This document shows positions 55,035-63,664 of a DNA stretch of 64,000 nucleotides, in pieces (within the stretch, counting starts at the first letter, position 1; every line of letters starts with the position of its first letter). The stretch is taken from positions 4,727,001-4,791,000 of the forward strand of contig NZ_CP042910.1 of NCBI RefSeq assembly GCF_008298035.1, in the 5' to 3' direction. Below the pieces are notes generated by a model, which made no database searches, had not been told where the DNA came from, and saw nothing but the letters and a program-made list of their open reading frames with translations. Position numbers and translations under genes: made by a program. The DNA comes from Gimesia maris. GTDB lineage: Bacteria > Planctomycetota > Planctomycetia > Planctomycetales > Planctomycetaceae.

Positions 55035-56591
55035 ATGTCTGCCGTCGCCCACTCCCCCCTGTTAAAATTACATCCCGAAGACAATATCGCCATCGCCCGC
55101 AATTCGGTCGGCGAGAATCAGGAATGTGAATTAACCGAAACAGAAAGTGTGACAACCCGGGAAGACATTGATCTGGGACATAAAGTCGCGATTAAACAAA
55201 TCAACAAAGGGGAACCGGTCCGGAAATTCGGGCAGGTGATCGGCTTTGCCACCTGTGATATTGAACCCGGCGACTGGATTCACAGCCATAACCTGGCAGC
55301 AGGCGAACTAAGCCTGGATTACGCTTACTCGACTGATGTTCCTGCGCCTCCCGAGCCGATTACGGGCCGCACCTTTATGGGTTATCGGCGTCCCAATGGC
55401 AAAGCGGGCACCCGAAACTATCTGGCAATCGTCAGCACGGTGAACTGCTCTGCGACCGCATCCAAGTACATCGCCCGGGAACTGGCTCAAACCTCGCTCA
55501 AAGACTTCCCTAATATTGATGGAATCATCCCACTGGTTCACAAGGGGGGATGTGCAATGCAGTACGACGGAGAAGACCATCATCAACTGATGCGTACTCT
55601 GGGTGGCTTTGCGAAACATCCCAACATAGGCGCTTACGTCATTCTGGGACTGGGCTGTGAAACAGGACAAGGTGCTTTTCTTTCCGATTCAGAAGGTCTC
55701 GTGCAGCTTCCCAACCTGAAAGAGCAACCTGTAAACGCACCTCTGGTACTCAACATTCAGGATATCGGTGGAATTGCCAAAACAGTGAAGCAGGTTTCAG
55801 CTCTGCTGAAAGAATATCTGCCCCAGGTTAATGATGTCACCCGTGTACCGATTCCCGTCTCTGAACTGATTCTGGGTACTGAATGCGGCGGCAGTGATGG
55901 TAACAGTGGTGTAACCGCCAATCCTGCGCTCGGCATTGCCAGTGATCTGCTGGTCGCCCACGGTGCCACTTCGATTTTGGGGGAAACTTCCGAAATCTAT
56001 GGCGGCGAACACCTTCTGACGAGACGGGCCATCACTCCGGAAATCGGAAAAAAACTCATCGAACGTATTCGCTGGTGGGAAGAATACACCGGAAAATTTG
56101 GTGTCGTCATTGATAACAACCCCTCTCCGGGTAACAAAAGAGGAGGCCTCACCACAATTTACGAAAAATCATTGGGAGCCATTGCCAAAGGAGGCAGCAC
56201 CGCGTTACGGGAAGTCTATCGCTTTGCTGAACCTGTCACTGAAAAAGGCTTTGTGATTATGGATACGCCCGGTTATGACCCGGCCTCTGTTACCGGCATG
56301 GTCGCCGGCGGTGCGAATGTGGTCGCCTTCACTACCGGACGGGGTAGTTGCTTTGGCTGCAAACCGGTTCCCAGTATCAAAATTTCGACTAATACCCCCA
56401 TGTTCGAACGCATGGAAGATGATATGGATCTGGATGCGGGCCGCATCCTGCATGGTACTTCTGTTGAACAGGTGGGACGGGAAATCTTTGAGTTGATCAT
56501 TGAAGTTGCCAGTGGTAAAAAAACCAAAAGCGAGGTCCAGGGAATCGGAGATGAGGAGTTTTGCCCCTGGAGTATCGGCCCGGTCCTCTAA
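55035..56591 (+). CDS. UxaA-family altronate/galactarate dehydratase
   Basis: Dehydrates a sugar acid such as altronate to a 2-keto-3-deoxy acid. ATG 55035 is used (a TTG lies two codons upstream). The 519-residue product has an N-terminal SAF-like domain (about 15-100) and a catalytic C-terminal part (110-515) with GYRRPNGKAGTRNYLAIV, VHKGGCAMQY, LGLGCETGQ and TECGGSDGNSG. Full length for the fused UxaA form. Beside sulfatases it suits uronate-containing polysaccharide breakdown; substrate not settled. Confidence 0.9.
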   Translation: MSAVAHSPLLKLHPEDNIAIARNSVGENQECELTETESVTTREDIDLGHKVAIKQINKGEPVRKFGQVIGFATCDIEPGDWIHSHNLAAGELSLDYAYSTDVPAPPEPITGRTFMGYRRPNGKAGTRNYLAIVSTVNCSATASKYIARELAQTSLKDFPNIDGIIPLVHKGGCAMQYDGEDHHQLMRTLGGFAKHPNIGAYVILGLGCETGQGAFLSDSEGLVQLPNLKEQPVNAPLVLNIQDIGGIAKTVKQVSALLKEYLPQVNDVTRVPIPVSELILGTECGGSDGNSGVTANPALGIASDLLVAHGATSILGETSEIYGGEHLLTRRAITPEIGKKLIERIRWWEEYTGKFGVVIDNNPSPGNKRGGLTTIYEKSLGAIAKGGSTALREVYRFAEPVTEKGFVIMDTPGYDPASVTGMVAGGANVVAFTTGRGSCFGCKPVPSIKISTNTPMFERMEDDMDLDAGRILHGTSVEQVGREIFELIIEVASGKKTKSEVQGIGDEEFCPWSIGPVL

Positions 56592-56972
56592 TTTTGTCGT
56601 AATTACACAGAATCGGATCTGCGGACTTCTGATAAGTCAGCACTCTTTTACTGTTTCATTTCCCTAACCTTCGTCTTCATACACATCTCTTTATCTATCA
56701 ATAGTTTACGACTACGCTCTACCGATTCAAACAAAATCGAGCGGAGTCTGTCTCAGGGAATCACACGCCTGGACAGTACACATGCGTCACCATAATAACT
56801 GTGCCCGTAAATCCGTCAGGACTATTGAAACAGGAAAATTCGGCATCTTCCGAATAATCGCTACAGTTTACCAGAAGCACTGTCCGATATAACCAGCAAC
56901 AGACTCCGCGCTTTTCCGTATTAGACCGCGCGGATTGTTATCAAAGTTTCCGCTGTTTGTAAGGACGTATAG
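56592..56972. other. 381-bp gap before the BBP7 gene
   Basis: No gene. A small inverted repeat GACTT-CTGAT-AAGTC (about 56625-56640) with AGCACTCTTTT after it could be a weak terminator of the dehydratase gene. The BBP7 promoter is expected in the last 150 bp. Confidence 0.45.
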
Positions 56973-58772
56973 ATGCGGCTTCTTCATTGGCTAGCACCGG
57001 TATTGAGCATCGTTCTCATCTCGCATGCACACTCAACAGTACATGCGCAGGGATATCCGCCCTCATACCAGGGAGCCGGGATGGTACAACCTGTATCATA
57101 CGACCCCGGAAATCTTCCATATGCACGAACCATGGTACCACCACCGCCTGGATACTTTCAGCCGCCAGCCGGACCCTACGGGGCTCCGACTGCACCGGGA
57201 GTACCCATGAACGCTGGTCCCCAGGCACCCGTCAGTGCGTTTCCGCAAATAACTCCCTTCGAAAAGATGTTCCAACAACATCGCGTCGAGAGTGACGGGC
57301 TTTGGATGTACAATTCCAGTAATCATGGAAAACGACATTTCTTCAGCATGGAAGCTCTGTTCGGTCGCTATCGTCGACCAGGCAGCATGCGACTGGGTAA
57401 CGACGGATCGATCTCCTACCTGGGCCTGGTAGAAGATGAACTGATTGATGCCACCGATGAAGAATTCTATGATCAATTCAGTGAAAACGAAGGTTTTAAC
57501 TACTTCGATCAGACAACCTATGATGTCATACCAAATCTGAATGCACCTGGTGCCCGACTGCGTTGGGGCTGGACGAACGACGATGAAAGTGGATTTGAAA
57601 TCGTGGGCTGGTGGTTGACACAGGCTGACACTTCATGGTCTGCGATTGAAGATTCTACCCATCAGCCAAATCCAGCGAATCAGGCGATTATGGATATTCT
57701 GCTGTCACCGCCTAATTATATTGATCCTTCCGGGACGGGAGTAGTCTCTTCCATCCCCGGCGTCACTACTGCCGAAATCAATACGGTTCTCCAGAATGAA
57801 CTGATGAACCTGAGAGGCTTGCCTCTGGATGATGGTAGCGTGAATGGTGTCACAGTCCCTTATGACCTGGACTTCAACATTAAGGTTGTCAGTCAGGCAT
57901 GGGGTACCAACGCCACCTGGATGTCCACTCCGTTTGTGGATAAGAAAGCCCTGAAGATCCGCGGACTCGCAGGAGCCCGATACATGCACGTCAGAGAAGC
58001 TTTCAGTTTTGTTGGTCGCGACAGTGGGCTGCTTTACAGTGATGCTACCAATATTGCCGGGATTCGTCCGGACCTGAAACTGTTCTCGCTTCCTTCAGGA
58101 ACCGATGAAAACCAGGACGGAATCGTTGATAATGCGGGGGTAGTCGAAGATGACAGTACCGGAGGAGGTAGCACTGGTACTTCAACGGCTTTCTTTGTTG
58201 CTCCCCTGGATCCGGTAACTGGATTGCCAGTCACTCCCACTACGACTTATGTTAACAACGTAGTGCGAACCAATCTGGCTGGTCCGGAAATTGGTTTTCA
58301 GTTTGACCTGGGTGGCGAAAAATTCAAACTCTGGGGACAGACCAAGTTTGGCTTGATGGCAAACCAGGAAAAGATTCAGCTGAAAGGGGATAATGTCGGT
58401 ATGATTATCCGGGCTGATCCCAATGATGTGGATCGTCCCAAAGCGTTGATTGATCCGACAGCAACTGATCCAAACCCGAACGCATTCACAGACACACAAA
58501 GTCACACACACGTTTCACCTCTCTTTGAACAATCGATCTTTGCAGAAATGGCACTCTTTGACAAAGTCCCTGTGCTCAAACGTATGAAACTGCTCGAAGA
58601 AGCGAAGCTGAAAGTTGGCTACACCTACATCGTGGCCGGAGATATCGCCAGACCTTATGAAAGCATTCTCTGGCAAGGGATGCCAACCAGAGGACTCTTC
58701 CCTTCGATCGACTTGAAACGCGAGACCTGGAGTGTCGGGACCTGGAGTGTCGGTCTGGACTGGAACTACTAG
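56973..58772 (+). CDS. BBP7-family outer-membrane beta-barrel protein
   Basis: Surface or outer-membrane protein of a family largely confined to planctomycetes. The 599-residue product has a signal peptide (about 1-25, VHAQ), a Pro/Tyr/Gly-rich N-terminal linker (26-90), and a barrel-like part with alternating strands starting HFFSMEALFGRYRRPG and ending in an aromatic terminal strand (SVGTWSVGLDWNY), as expected for barrel insertion. AAGGA precedes ATG 56973. It may be a porin-like or adhesive protein. Confidence 0.9.
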   Translation: MRLLHWLAPVLSIVLISHAHSTVHAQGYPPSYQGAGMVQPVSYDPGNLPYARTMVPPPPGYFQPPAGPYGAPTAPGVPMNAGPQAPVSAFPQITPFEKMFQQHRVESDGLWMYNSSNHGKRHFFSMEALFGRYRRPGSMRLGNDGSISYLGLVEDELIDATDEEFYDQFSENEGFNYFDQTTYDVIPNLNAPGARLRWGWTNDDESGFEIVGWWLTQADTSWSAIEDSTHQPNPANQAIMDILLSPPNYIDPSGTGVVSSIPGVTTAEINTVLQNELMNLRGLPLDDGSVNGVTVPYDLDFNIKVVSQAWGTNATWMSTPFVDKKALKIRGLAGARYMHVREAFSFVGRDSGLLYSDATNIAGIRPDLKLFSLPSGTDENQDGIVDNAGVVEDDSTGGGSTGTSTAFFVAPLDPVTGLPVTPTTTYVNNVVRTNLAGPEIGFQFDLGGEKFKLWGQTKFGLMANQEKIQLKGDNVGMIIRADPNDVDRPKALIDPTATDPNPNAFTDTQSHTHVSPLFEQSIFAEMALFDKVPVLKRMKLLEEAKLKVGYTYIVAGDIARPYESILWQGMPTRGLFPSIDLKRETWSVGTWSVGLDWNY

Positions 58773-58863
58773 AACGCATCACAATTAACCATAGCGTCTC
58801 TCTATCGAATATACTCAGTCCAACTGGCCCTGGAGACGCTAAAGTAAAACTGGACACAGTCTA
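58771..58863. repeat. Dispersed intergenic repeat, copy A
   Basis: 93 nt that start at the BBP7 stop codon (TAG 58770-58772) and end in ACAGTCTA. The best-preserved copy: TAGCGTCTC (58792-58800) pairs perfectly with GAGACGCTA (58833-58841), 9 bp. Related to 37978-38069 and 11035-11125. Lies between convergent genes. Confidence 0.78.
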
Positions 58864-58894
58864 GAGTATTCCACTGACAAAATGAAACAACATC

Positions 58895-58929
58895 ACCGGC
58901 CGGGAATCAGACTTCCCTGCCGGTTTTTT
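58895..58929 (+). terminator. Rho-independent terminator of the BBP7 gene
   Basis: Stem ACCGGC-C-GGGAA paired with TTCCC-T-GCCGGT (one internal mismatch), then a T-run to 58929. It overlaps the stop of the convergent sulfatase and may end both transcripts. Confidence 0.8.
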
Positions 58930-60652
58930 ATTTAATCCGGGTCAGGACTACATCACCCAGCGAACTATTATCACCAGGGTAGACCCGGTCTTCTCCTTCT
59001 GCCTGAAACCAGATATCAAGTAACCCGGTCCCGGCTTTCAGTTCGAACTCGGCCGCAGATTCCCCGGGTGACAGGAAATCATGCAAAGTCCTGCCCTGCC
59101 AGTTCACAGACAGCCTGCCAGGCTTCGCTGTTTTTCGATTGATCTTGATTCGATATAACCCGGATCGGACGATTTTCACCATCCAGCCTTCTGACACCCC
59201 CTTTTGGAATGAGCCATCCTGATAACGGCACAGGATGCTGGGATTCTCCTGCTCCCGATCAATCACGATCAGACCCGGTTCAAAATTTCTTGTTGCTTTC
59301 ATTTCTGAAAACCAGTCCTCATATTGCTTAAGTAAAGCCTTTACCGTCTCAGGATGCGAATGCAGCACGTTCTTCTGCTCCCCTGGATCTGTCGAAAGAT
59401 CATAGAATTCCAGAACAGGTTCTGCCTGCAGTAGTAGATTTTCGGTTCCAAAAGTACCAGGGTAACCTGCCAGTTTGAATCGTTCCGTCACCACGGCATA
59501 ATTCTGATAGCGTTGTGGCGTCAAACCTCGGTGCACCTGGAAAAACAGACTTCGTGCCGGCAACTTCTCTTTTCTGCCTGTCAACAGTGGTGACAGATCG
59601 ACTCCATCCAACTTAAGAGATTCGGGACAACGTGTCTCCGTCAGTGCCAGTAACGTTGGCATCAGATCGATATGCGCAGCGATCTGATCTATTTTCTCTC
59701 CTTCCCGAAAATGACCAGGCCATTGCGCCAGACAGGGAACCCGGATCCCCCCTTCATAAGTCCAGGATTTCCGCCCGCGCAGACCTCCGGTATACCTCTT
59801 CTGCTGTGGACCGTTATCCCCCAGAAACAGAACCACTGTCTTCTCTGCCAGAGCAGATCGTTCAAGATGCGACAACAGCTTCCCGATGTTTTCATCCAGA
59901 TTCGTAATCATTCCATAAACACGGGCGGTTGTTTCATCAAGTCCCTGCCGTTGATAAGGTTTCCAGTAAGATTCAGCAATTTCCAGAGGCGTATGGGGAG
60001 CATTCGTTGCCAGATAGACAAAAAACGGTTTTTCTGTTTTTGTCTGCCGATCGATAAAGTCCAGAGCTGCATCAAAAAACACGTCCGTACAATATCCAGT
60101 TGACTGAAACGCGACTCCATTCTTCCACAGCTTTGGATGAAAATAACTGTTGGGTTGGTCGGGACTCTGACCAATTCCCCCACTCTTATGAATCAGCGAT
60201 TCCGCAAACCCCTGATCCTGCGGCCGCATCGGATAATTATCTCCCAGATGCCATTTCCCGAAAATCCCGGTCTGATAACCCGCCTGCTGCAGCAGCTCAG
60301 CAACCGTGACTTCTTCCCCCTGCATTTTTGCTCCGCCACGCGAAGTATGAATGACTCCCGTGCGATAATAGTTACGTCCTGTTAACAGGCTGGCGCGCGT
60401 TGGTGCACAGACAGGACTGCAATAGAAGCGGGTCAACTCTATACTCTTTTCCGCCATCCGATCCAGATGCGGCGTATTGATTTTCAAATTCCCGCGAAAC
60501 CCCACATCCCCATACCCCTGGTCGTCCGTCAGAATGACGATCACGTTGGGACGGCTCTCAGCGCATAAAGTTCCCTCGCAGCCGAACGAGTATGACACCA
60601 GTAACAGAAAGCCTGCAAACCACTTTACGGTAGAGATAGTAAACTGATTCAT
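58928..60652 (-). CDS. Exported sulfatase with C-terminal beta domain
   Basis: The 574-residue product has a signal peptide (about 1-31, TLCAE), metal site VIVILTDDQGYGDVGF, active-site C82-A-P-T-R (formylglycine), IFGKWHLGDNYP and LFLGDNGPQQ. Residues from about 450 form an extra beta-rich domain (SGLYRIKINRKTAKPGRLS) not found in minimal sulfatases, perhaps for glycan binding. Third sulfatase of the region; convergent with BBP7. Confidence 0.92.
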   Translation of the reverse strand: MNQFTISTVKWFAGFLLLVSYSFGCEGTLCAESRPNVIVILTDDQGYGDVGFRGNLKINTPHLDRMAEKSIELTRFYCSPVCAPTRASLLTGRNYYRTGVIHTSRGGAKMQGEEVTVAELLQQAGYQTGIFGKWHLGDNYPMRPQDQGFAESLIHKSGGIGQSPDQPNSYFHPKLWKNGVAFQSTGYCTDVFFDAALDFIDRQTKTEKPFFVYLATNAPHTPLEIAESYWKPYQRQGLDETTARVYGMITNLDENIGKLLSHLERSALAEKTVVLFLGDNGPQQKRYTGGLRGRKSWTYEGGIRVPCLAQWPGHFREGEKIDQIAAHIDLMPTLLALTETRCPESLKLDGVDLSPLLTGRKEKLPARSLFFQVHRGLTPQRYQNYAVVTERFKLAGYPGTFGTENLLLQAEPVLEFYDLSTDPGEQKNVLHSHPETVKALLKQYEDWFSEMKATRNFEPGLIVIDREQENPSILCRYQDGSFQKGVSEGWMVKIVRSGLYRIKINRKTAKPGRLSVNWQGRTLHDFLSPGESAAEFELKAGTGLLDIWFQAEGEDRVYPGDNSSLGDVVLTRIK

Positions 60653-60806
60653 TATTACTCCGGGTAATGTATGAGGACGTTGTTACATAAAAATAAGCCT
60701 ACATCATACTCTGTTCCGGGTTTCATCCGAAAAAAAGGTTGTCGAGCTATGACTGATGCTTTACGATACATCTAATAACCGCGTTCTCCAGGCGGAGTCT
60801 CCTGTC

Positions 60807-61454
60807 ATGAAACTCATAATTACCGGCTGCAGTATGATTATCTGTCTGATGGCAGTTCATATCGAAACTGCTGAAGCGCAGGCCGTTAGAATCCAGCAAC
60901 CCATCGTACAACAATTTTCAATGGGAACAACACTCACTGTTCCTGATCGAGGGTCAGCTTTGCTGGGAGGGATTCGATCAGGGGCCATTCATTCCAGACA
61001 GAGTGGTCCGTTTCGCAGCGGTTCCCGCTACGGTCACTCTTTTCAGAGTTCGACCAGCAGTGTCGGTGTCTACATCCACGATTTTGAAGCCATGGACCAG
61101 ATGCTGCTCAATTCTGCTCCCCGCATCTTACGCAACTCCCGGAATGTTCCTTCAGCGCACCATCACTGGCGAAACCAGCTACTGAATCAGACGGCTTCCA
61201 GTCACCCAGCAGGCAGATCACTTTCGTCTTCGGAAACAAATTCAAATGCCAGTGAAATCAGACAGTCGAAAGCAGAGCGTTTTTATCAATTGGGACAACT
61301 GGCGGAGAAAAAACACTCCACGCCTGCGATTGCGATCCTGCATTATCGGAATGCGGAAAAGTATGGCAGCACCAGAGCGGCAGTTCGTTTGCAGGAACTG
61401 ACGACCACCAGCGCAGAACGGATCTTGGACGGGAAGCGAAACGACGCAGAATAA
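60807..61454 (+). CDS. Exported protein of unknown function
   Basis: ATG 60807 is chosen for the signal peptide (about 1-25, AEAQ) and GGAG 9 nt upstream; the frame opens at 60756. The 215-residue product is Ser/Arg/His-rich in the middle and has a Sel1/TPR-like helical segment near the end (QLGQLAEKKHSTPAIAILHY). No family recognised. Confidence 0.75.
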   Translation: MKLIITGCSMIICLMAVHIETAEAQAVRIQQPIVQQFSMGTTLTVPDRGSALLGGIRSGAIHSRQSGPFRSGSRYGHSFQSSTSSVGVYIHDFEAMDQMLLNSAPRILRNSRNVPSAHHHWRNQLLNQTASSHPAGRSLSSSETNSNASEIRQSKAERFYQLGQLAEKKHSTPAIAILHYRNAEKYGSTRAAVRLQELTTTSAERILDGKRNDAE

Positions 61455-61462
61455 ACCAGCGG

Positions 61463-61762
61463 TCAGGCAGCTTCTTCTTCAGCCATAAAGATTCGATTGG
61501 GAAGATGCACCTTGGCATAGCGTTCACCACGTGCGTCATAAAAGTAGACCATATTAGAATCAGATGCCCAGATAGCTCCCAGTCGTACGCTTCGCGGGCC
61601 ATTGATTGAGAACTGCAGCCCACAACTGCGTCCACGCCGTATCAGAGACATCTCTGTCATCGAGAACTGCTCTTCCAGCAGATTCTCTTTTTCACACAGC
61701 GTTTTATGAATAAATTGTCGCAGTTCGTTAAGTGACTGGATGTTATCTACACTGAAACTCAT
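61463..61762 (-). CDS. Small soluble protein of unknown function
   Basis: The 99-residue product has a helical first half (SLNELRQFIHKTLCEKENLL) and a beta-rich second half (GLQFSINGPRSVRLGAIWAS), without signal peptide. No motif recognised. It ends 9 bp from the convergent exported protein. Confidence 0.72.
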   Translation of the reverse strand: MSFSVDNIQSLNELRQFIHKTLCEKENLLEEQFSMTEMSLIRRGRSCGLQFSINGPRSVRLGAIWASDSNMVYFYDARGERYAKVHLPNRIFMAEEEAA

Positions 61763-62204
61763 TCACTATCCCTCTCGCAATAATTCTCGTTCACCTGTTT
61801 TTTCAGTGAAGTGAGCGGCCCGCTCACTATTTGTCTAATCCCAAATCAGCAGGTTGACCTGACGAGTATCGTCCAGCCAGACTGGCATCTGTCAGAAGAG
61901 TTGAGATGCCCGTCTCTTTGTTAAAATTTGAGCAGATGATGAATTTTCTGTATTCGTTACAAGAGAGAACAATTTCCCGGAATTCCATCAAATTCAAAAA
62001 ACCGGACTGAAGACCAGCACAGTAACAGGGTCTGACTTTCTGAAGTACAGTCCCTCACCGGTCCGGATTCTTTTATCTAATCAGAACAGCTGCTTCACTT
62101 TACTGTCCGGGAGATCCAAAGATCCCTGCTCAACGGATCGTTTTTTCTGAACAACAGGGAAAATCCTGATATCCCTTAAATTTACCGAATATAAAATAGT
62201 TTGT
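61763..62204. other. 442-bp divergent region upstream of the Ldh-family gene
   Basis: No gene. It contains a perfect palindrome with 9-bp arms at 61810-61828, 48 bp upstream of the small minus-strand gene, and a nested inverted repeat at 62002-62066 (CCGGACT with GGTCCGG, inner AGGGTCTG with CAGTCCCT) about 140 nt before the Ldh start. Confidence 0.5.
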
Positions 62205-63350
62205 ATGATAGAAACTGATGCAAACTGCAATTCAACTTATTGTCCAGAATTGGCTCAACCAAATTACTTCTCTGAAGGACTTCCTGAAGTGCCCGTTATC
62301 TCAGCTCAGTCTCTGCAAAACTTTACCGAATCTCTCCTGCTCAAGGGAGGCGCGAACGAAGAAGAAGCGCGGATCGTCTCCCATAGTCTGGTCGACGCCA
62401 ATCTGCTGGGTCACGACTCCCACGGCGTGATGCGTCTTCCCTTTTATCTGGGACGCGTGAAAGAAGGAATCCTGAAAGCAGGTGAGAAACTGCAGATTCT
62501 CAACGAAACTCCCGCAGCGATTACCGGTGACGGCTGCTGGGGATTTGGTCAGACCGTCATGCACGATCTGATGAATCGTTTGATTGAAAAAGCGGGAACA
62601 CTGGGCGTTTCCTGTGGCACACTGAAACGTGCTTCACACATCGGTCGCCTGGGAGAATATGCAGAAATGGCTGCCGCCAAAGGGATGGCATCCATCATCT
62701 GCGCTAATACACACGGCTCTGCCCCCCGCGTTGCTCCGGTAGGGGGAAAGCGACCTCGACTGGGTACCAACCCCATCTGTATCGGCATGCCCGGCGGTGC
62801 AGAAGGTCCTTTCGTACTTGACTTCGGTACATCAGCCACTGCAGAAGGTAAAGTTCGCATCAAAAAGATTGCAGGTGAACAGGTTCCTCCCGGACTGATT
62901 CTGGACCCCGATGGAAATCCAACAACTGACCCCAACATGCTCTACGGTGATCCTCCAGGCACGATTCTCCCTATGGGCGGAGACCAGGCATATAAAGGCT
63001 TCGGACTCTCTTTCATGGTAGAAATGCTCTGCGGTGCGCTCTCAGGCGGACAATGTGCCTTTCCTGACCCGCCACCACCACAGGGAAACTGTGTGTTCGT
63101 TGTGGTCATCGATCCCGGCCACCTGGGAGGCCAGAACCATCTGATGAACGAAATTAGCAATCTGGAGAAATACGTCAGAAGCGTCCCTCTCAAAGAGGGA
63201 ATCAGTGAGGTCTTCCTGCCAGGCGATCCGGAAAAGAAAACCGCGGCCACACGCAAAACATCAGGGATCTCTCTGGACAAAGGAAACTGGGAAGCCTTAT
63301 CCAATCTTGCTGCCGAACTGGGTGTTCCTGTACCAGAAGTCCAGGGATAG
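62205..63350 (+). CDS. Ldh-family (malate/L-lactate/sulfolactate-type) NAD(P)-dependent oxidoreductase
   Basis: Oxidises a 2-hydroxy acid. The 381-residue product has the family blocks LLGHDSHGVMRLPFYLGRV, TLKRASHIGRLGEYAEMA (catalytic His), RLGTNPICIGMPGG and FVLDFGTSATAEGKVRI, then DQAYKGFGLSFMVEMLCG. Rossmann signature GxGxxG is not used in this family. Substrate uncertain; proximity to sulfatases and a sugar-acid dehydratase suggests sugar-acid or sulfolactate metabolism. ATG 62205. Confidence 0.92.
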   Translation: MIETDANCNSTYCPELAQPNYFSEGLPEVPVISAQSLQNFTESLLLKGGANEEEARIVSHSLVDANLLGHDSHGVMRLPFYLGRVKEGILKAGEKLQILNETPAAITGDGCWGFGQTVMHDLMNRLIEKAGTLGVSCGTLKRASHIGRLGEYAEMAAAKGMASIICANTHGSAPRVAPVGGKRPRLGTNPICIGMPGGAEGPFVLDFGTSATAEGKVRIKKIAGEQVPPGLILDPDGNPTTDPNMLYGDPPGTILPMGGDQAYKGFGLSFMVEMLCGALSGGQCAFPDPPPPQGNCVFVVVIDPGHLGGQNHLMNEISNLEKYVRSVPLKEGISEVFLPGDPEKKTAATRKTSGISLDKGNWEALSNLAAELGVPVPEVQG

Positions 63351-63363
63351 TCTGTATTCAAAA

Positions 63364-63630
63364 ATGGAAAACGAAACGGATCAGAATCAGAACCCCGACG
63401 CGCGGTTGTATGTTCCCGTCAATGAGACAGACAACATCAACCTCATCGTGAAACGCTCGTCTTCCAAAGAATACTGCTTTTCCAAATCTCCCGGGCAGGA
63501 CCACTTCCACCTGTTAATGCATGGTGAAATCGTGGTGACAAACGGCCACGAACTCTACTGCGTCGACTGTGCCATCAGGCATGGTTTCCTGACCCGGGAC
63601 CGTTTGAACTGGCAGCATCGGAAAACATAA
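63364..63630 (+). CDS. Small protein of unknown function with CxxC
   Basis: ATG 63364, 14 nt after the Ldh gene stop and probably cotranscribed. The 88-residue product has a polar N-terminus and a compact C-terminal part with YCVDCAIRHGF, a possible metal or redox site. The frame is open back to 63205 inside the Ldh gene, but that part is a shadow. Not assigned to a family. Confidence 0.65.
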   Translation: MENETDQNQNPDARLYVPVNETDNINLIVKRSSSKEYCFSKSPGQDHFHLLMHGEIVVTNGHELYCVDCAIRHGFLTRDRLNWQHRKT

Positions 63631-63664
63631 ACCCCCACGTAAAACTCAGAGAATCGGTGGGGGT
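63631..63664. terminator. Hairpin between convergent genes
   Basis: 8-bp stem ACCCCCAC with GTGGGGGT and an 18-nt loop between the small CxxC gene and the kinase stop. On the minus strand it is followed by TTATGTTTTCC. Possible bidirectional terminator, but the long loop lowers confidence. Confidence 0.45.
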
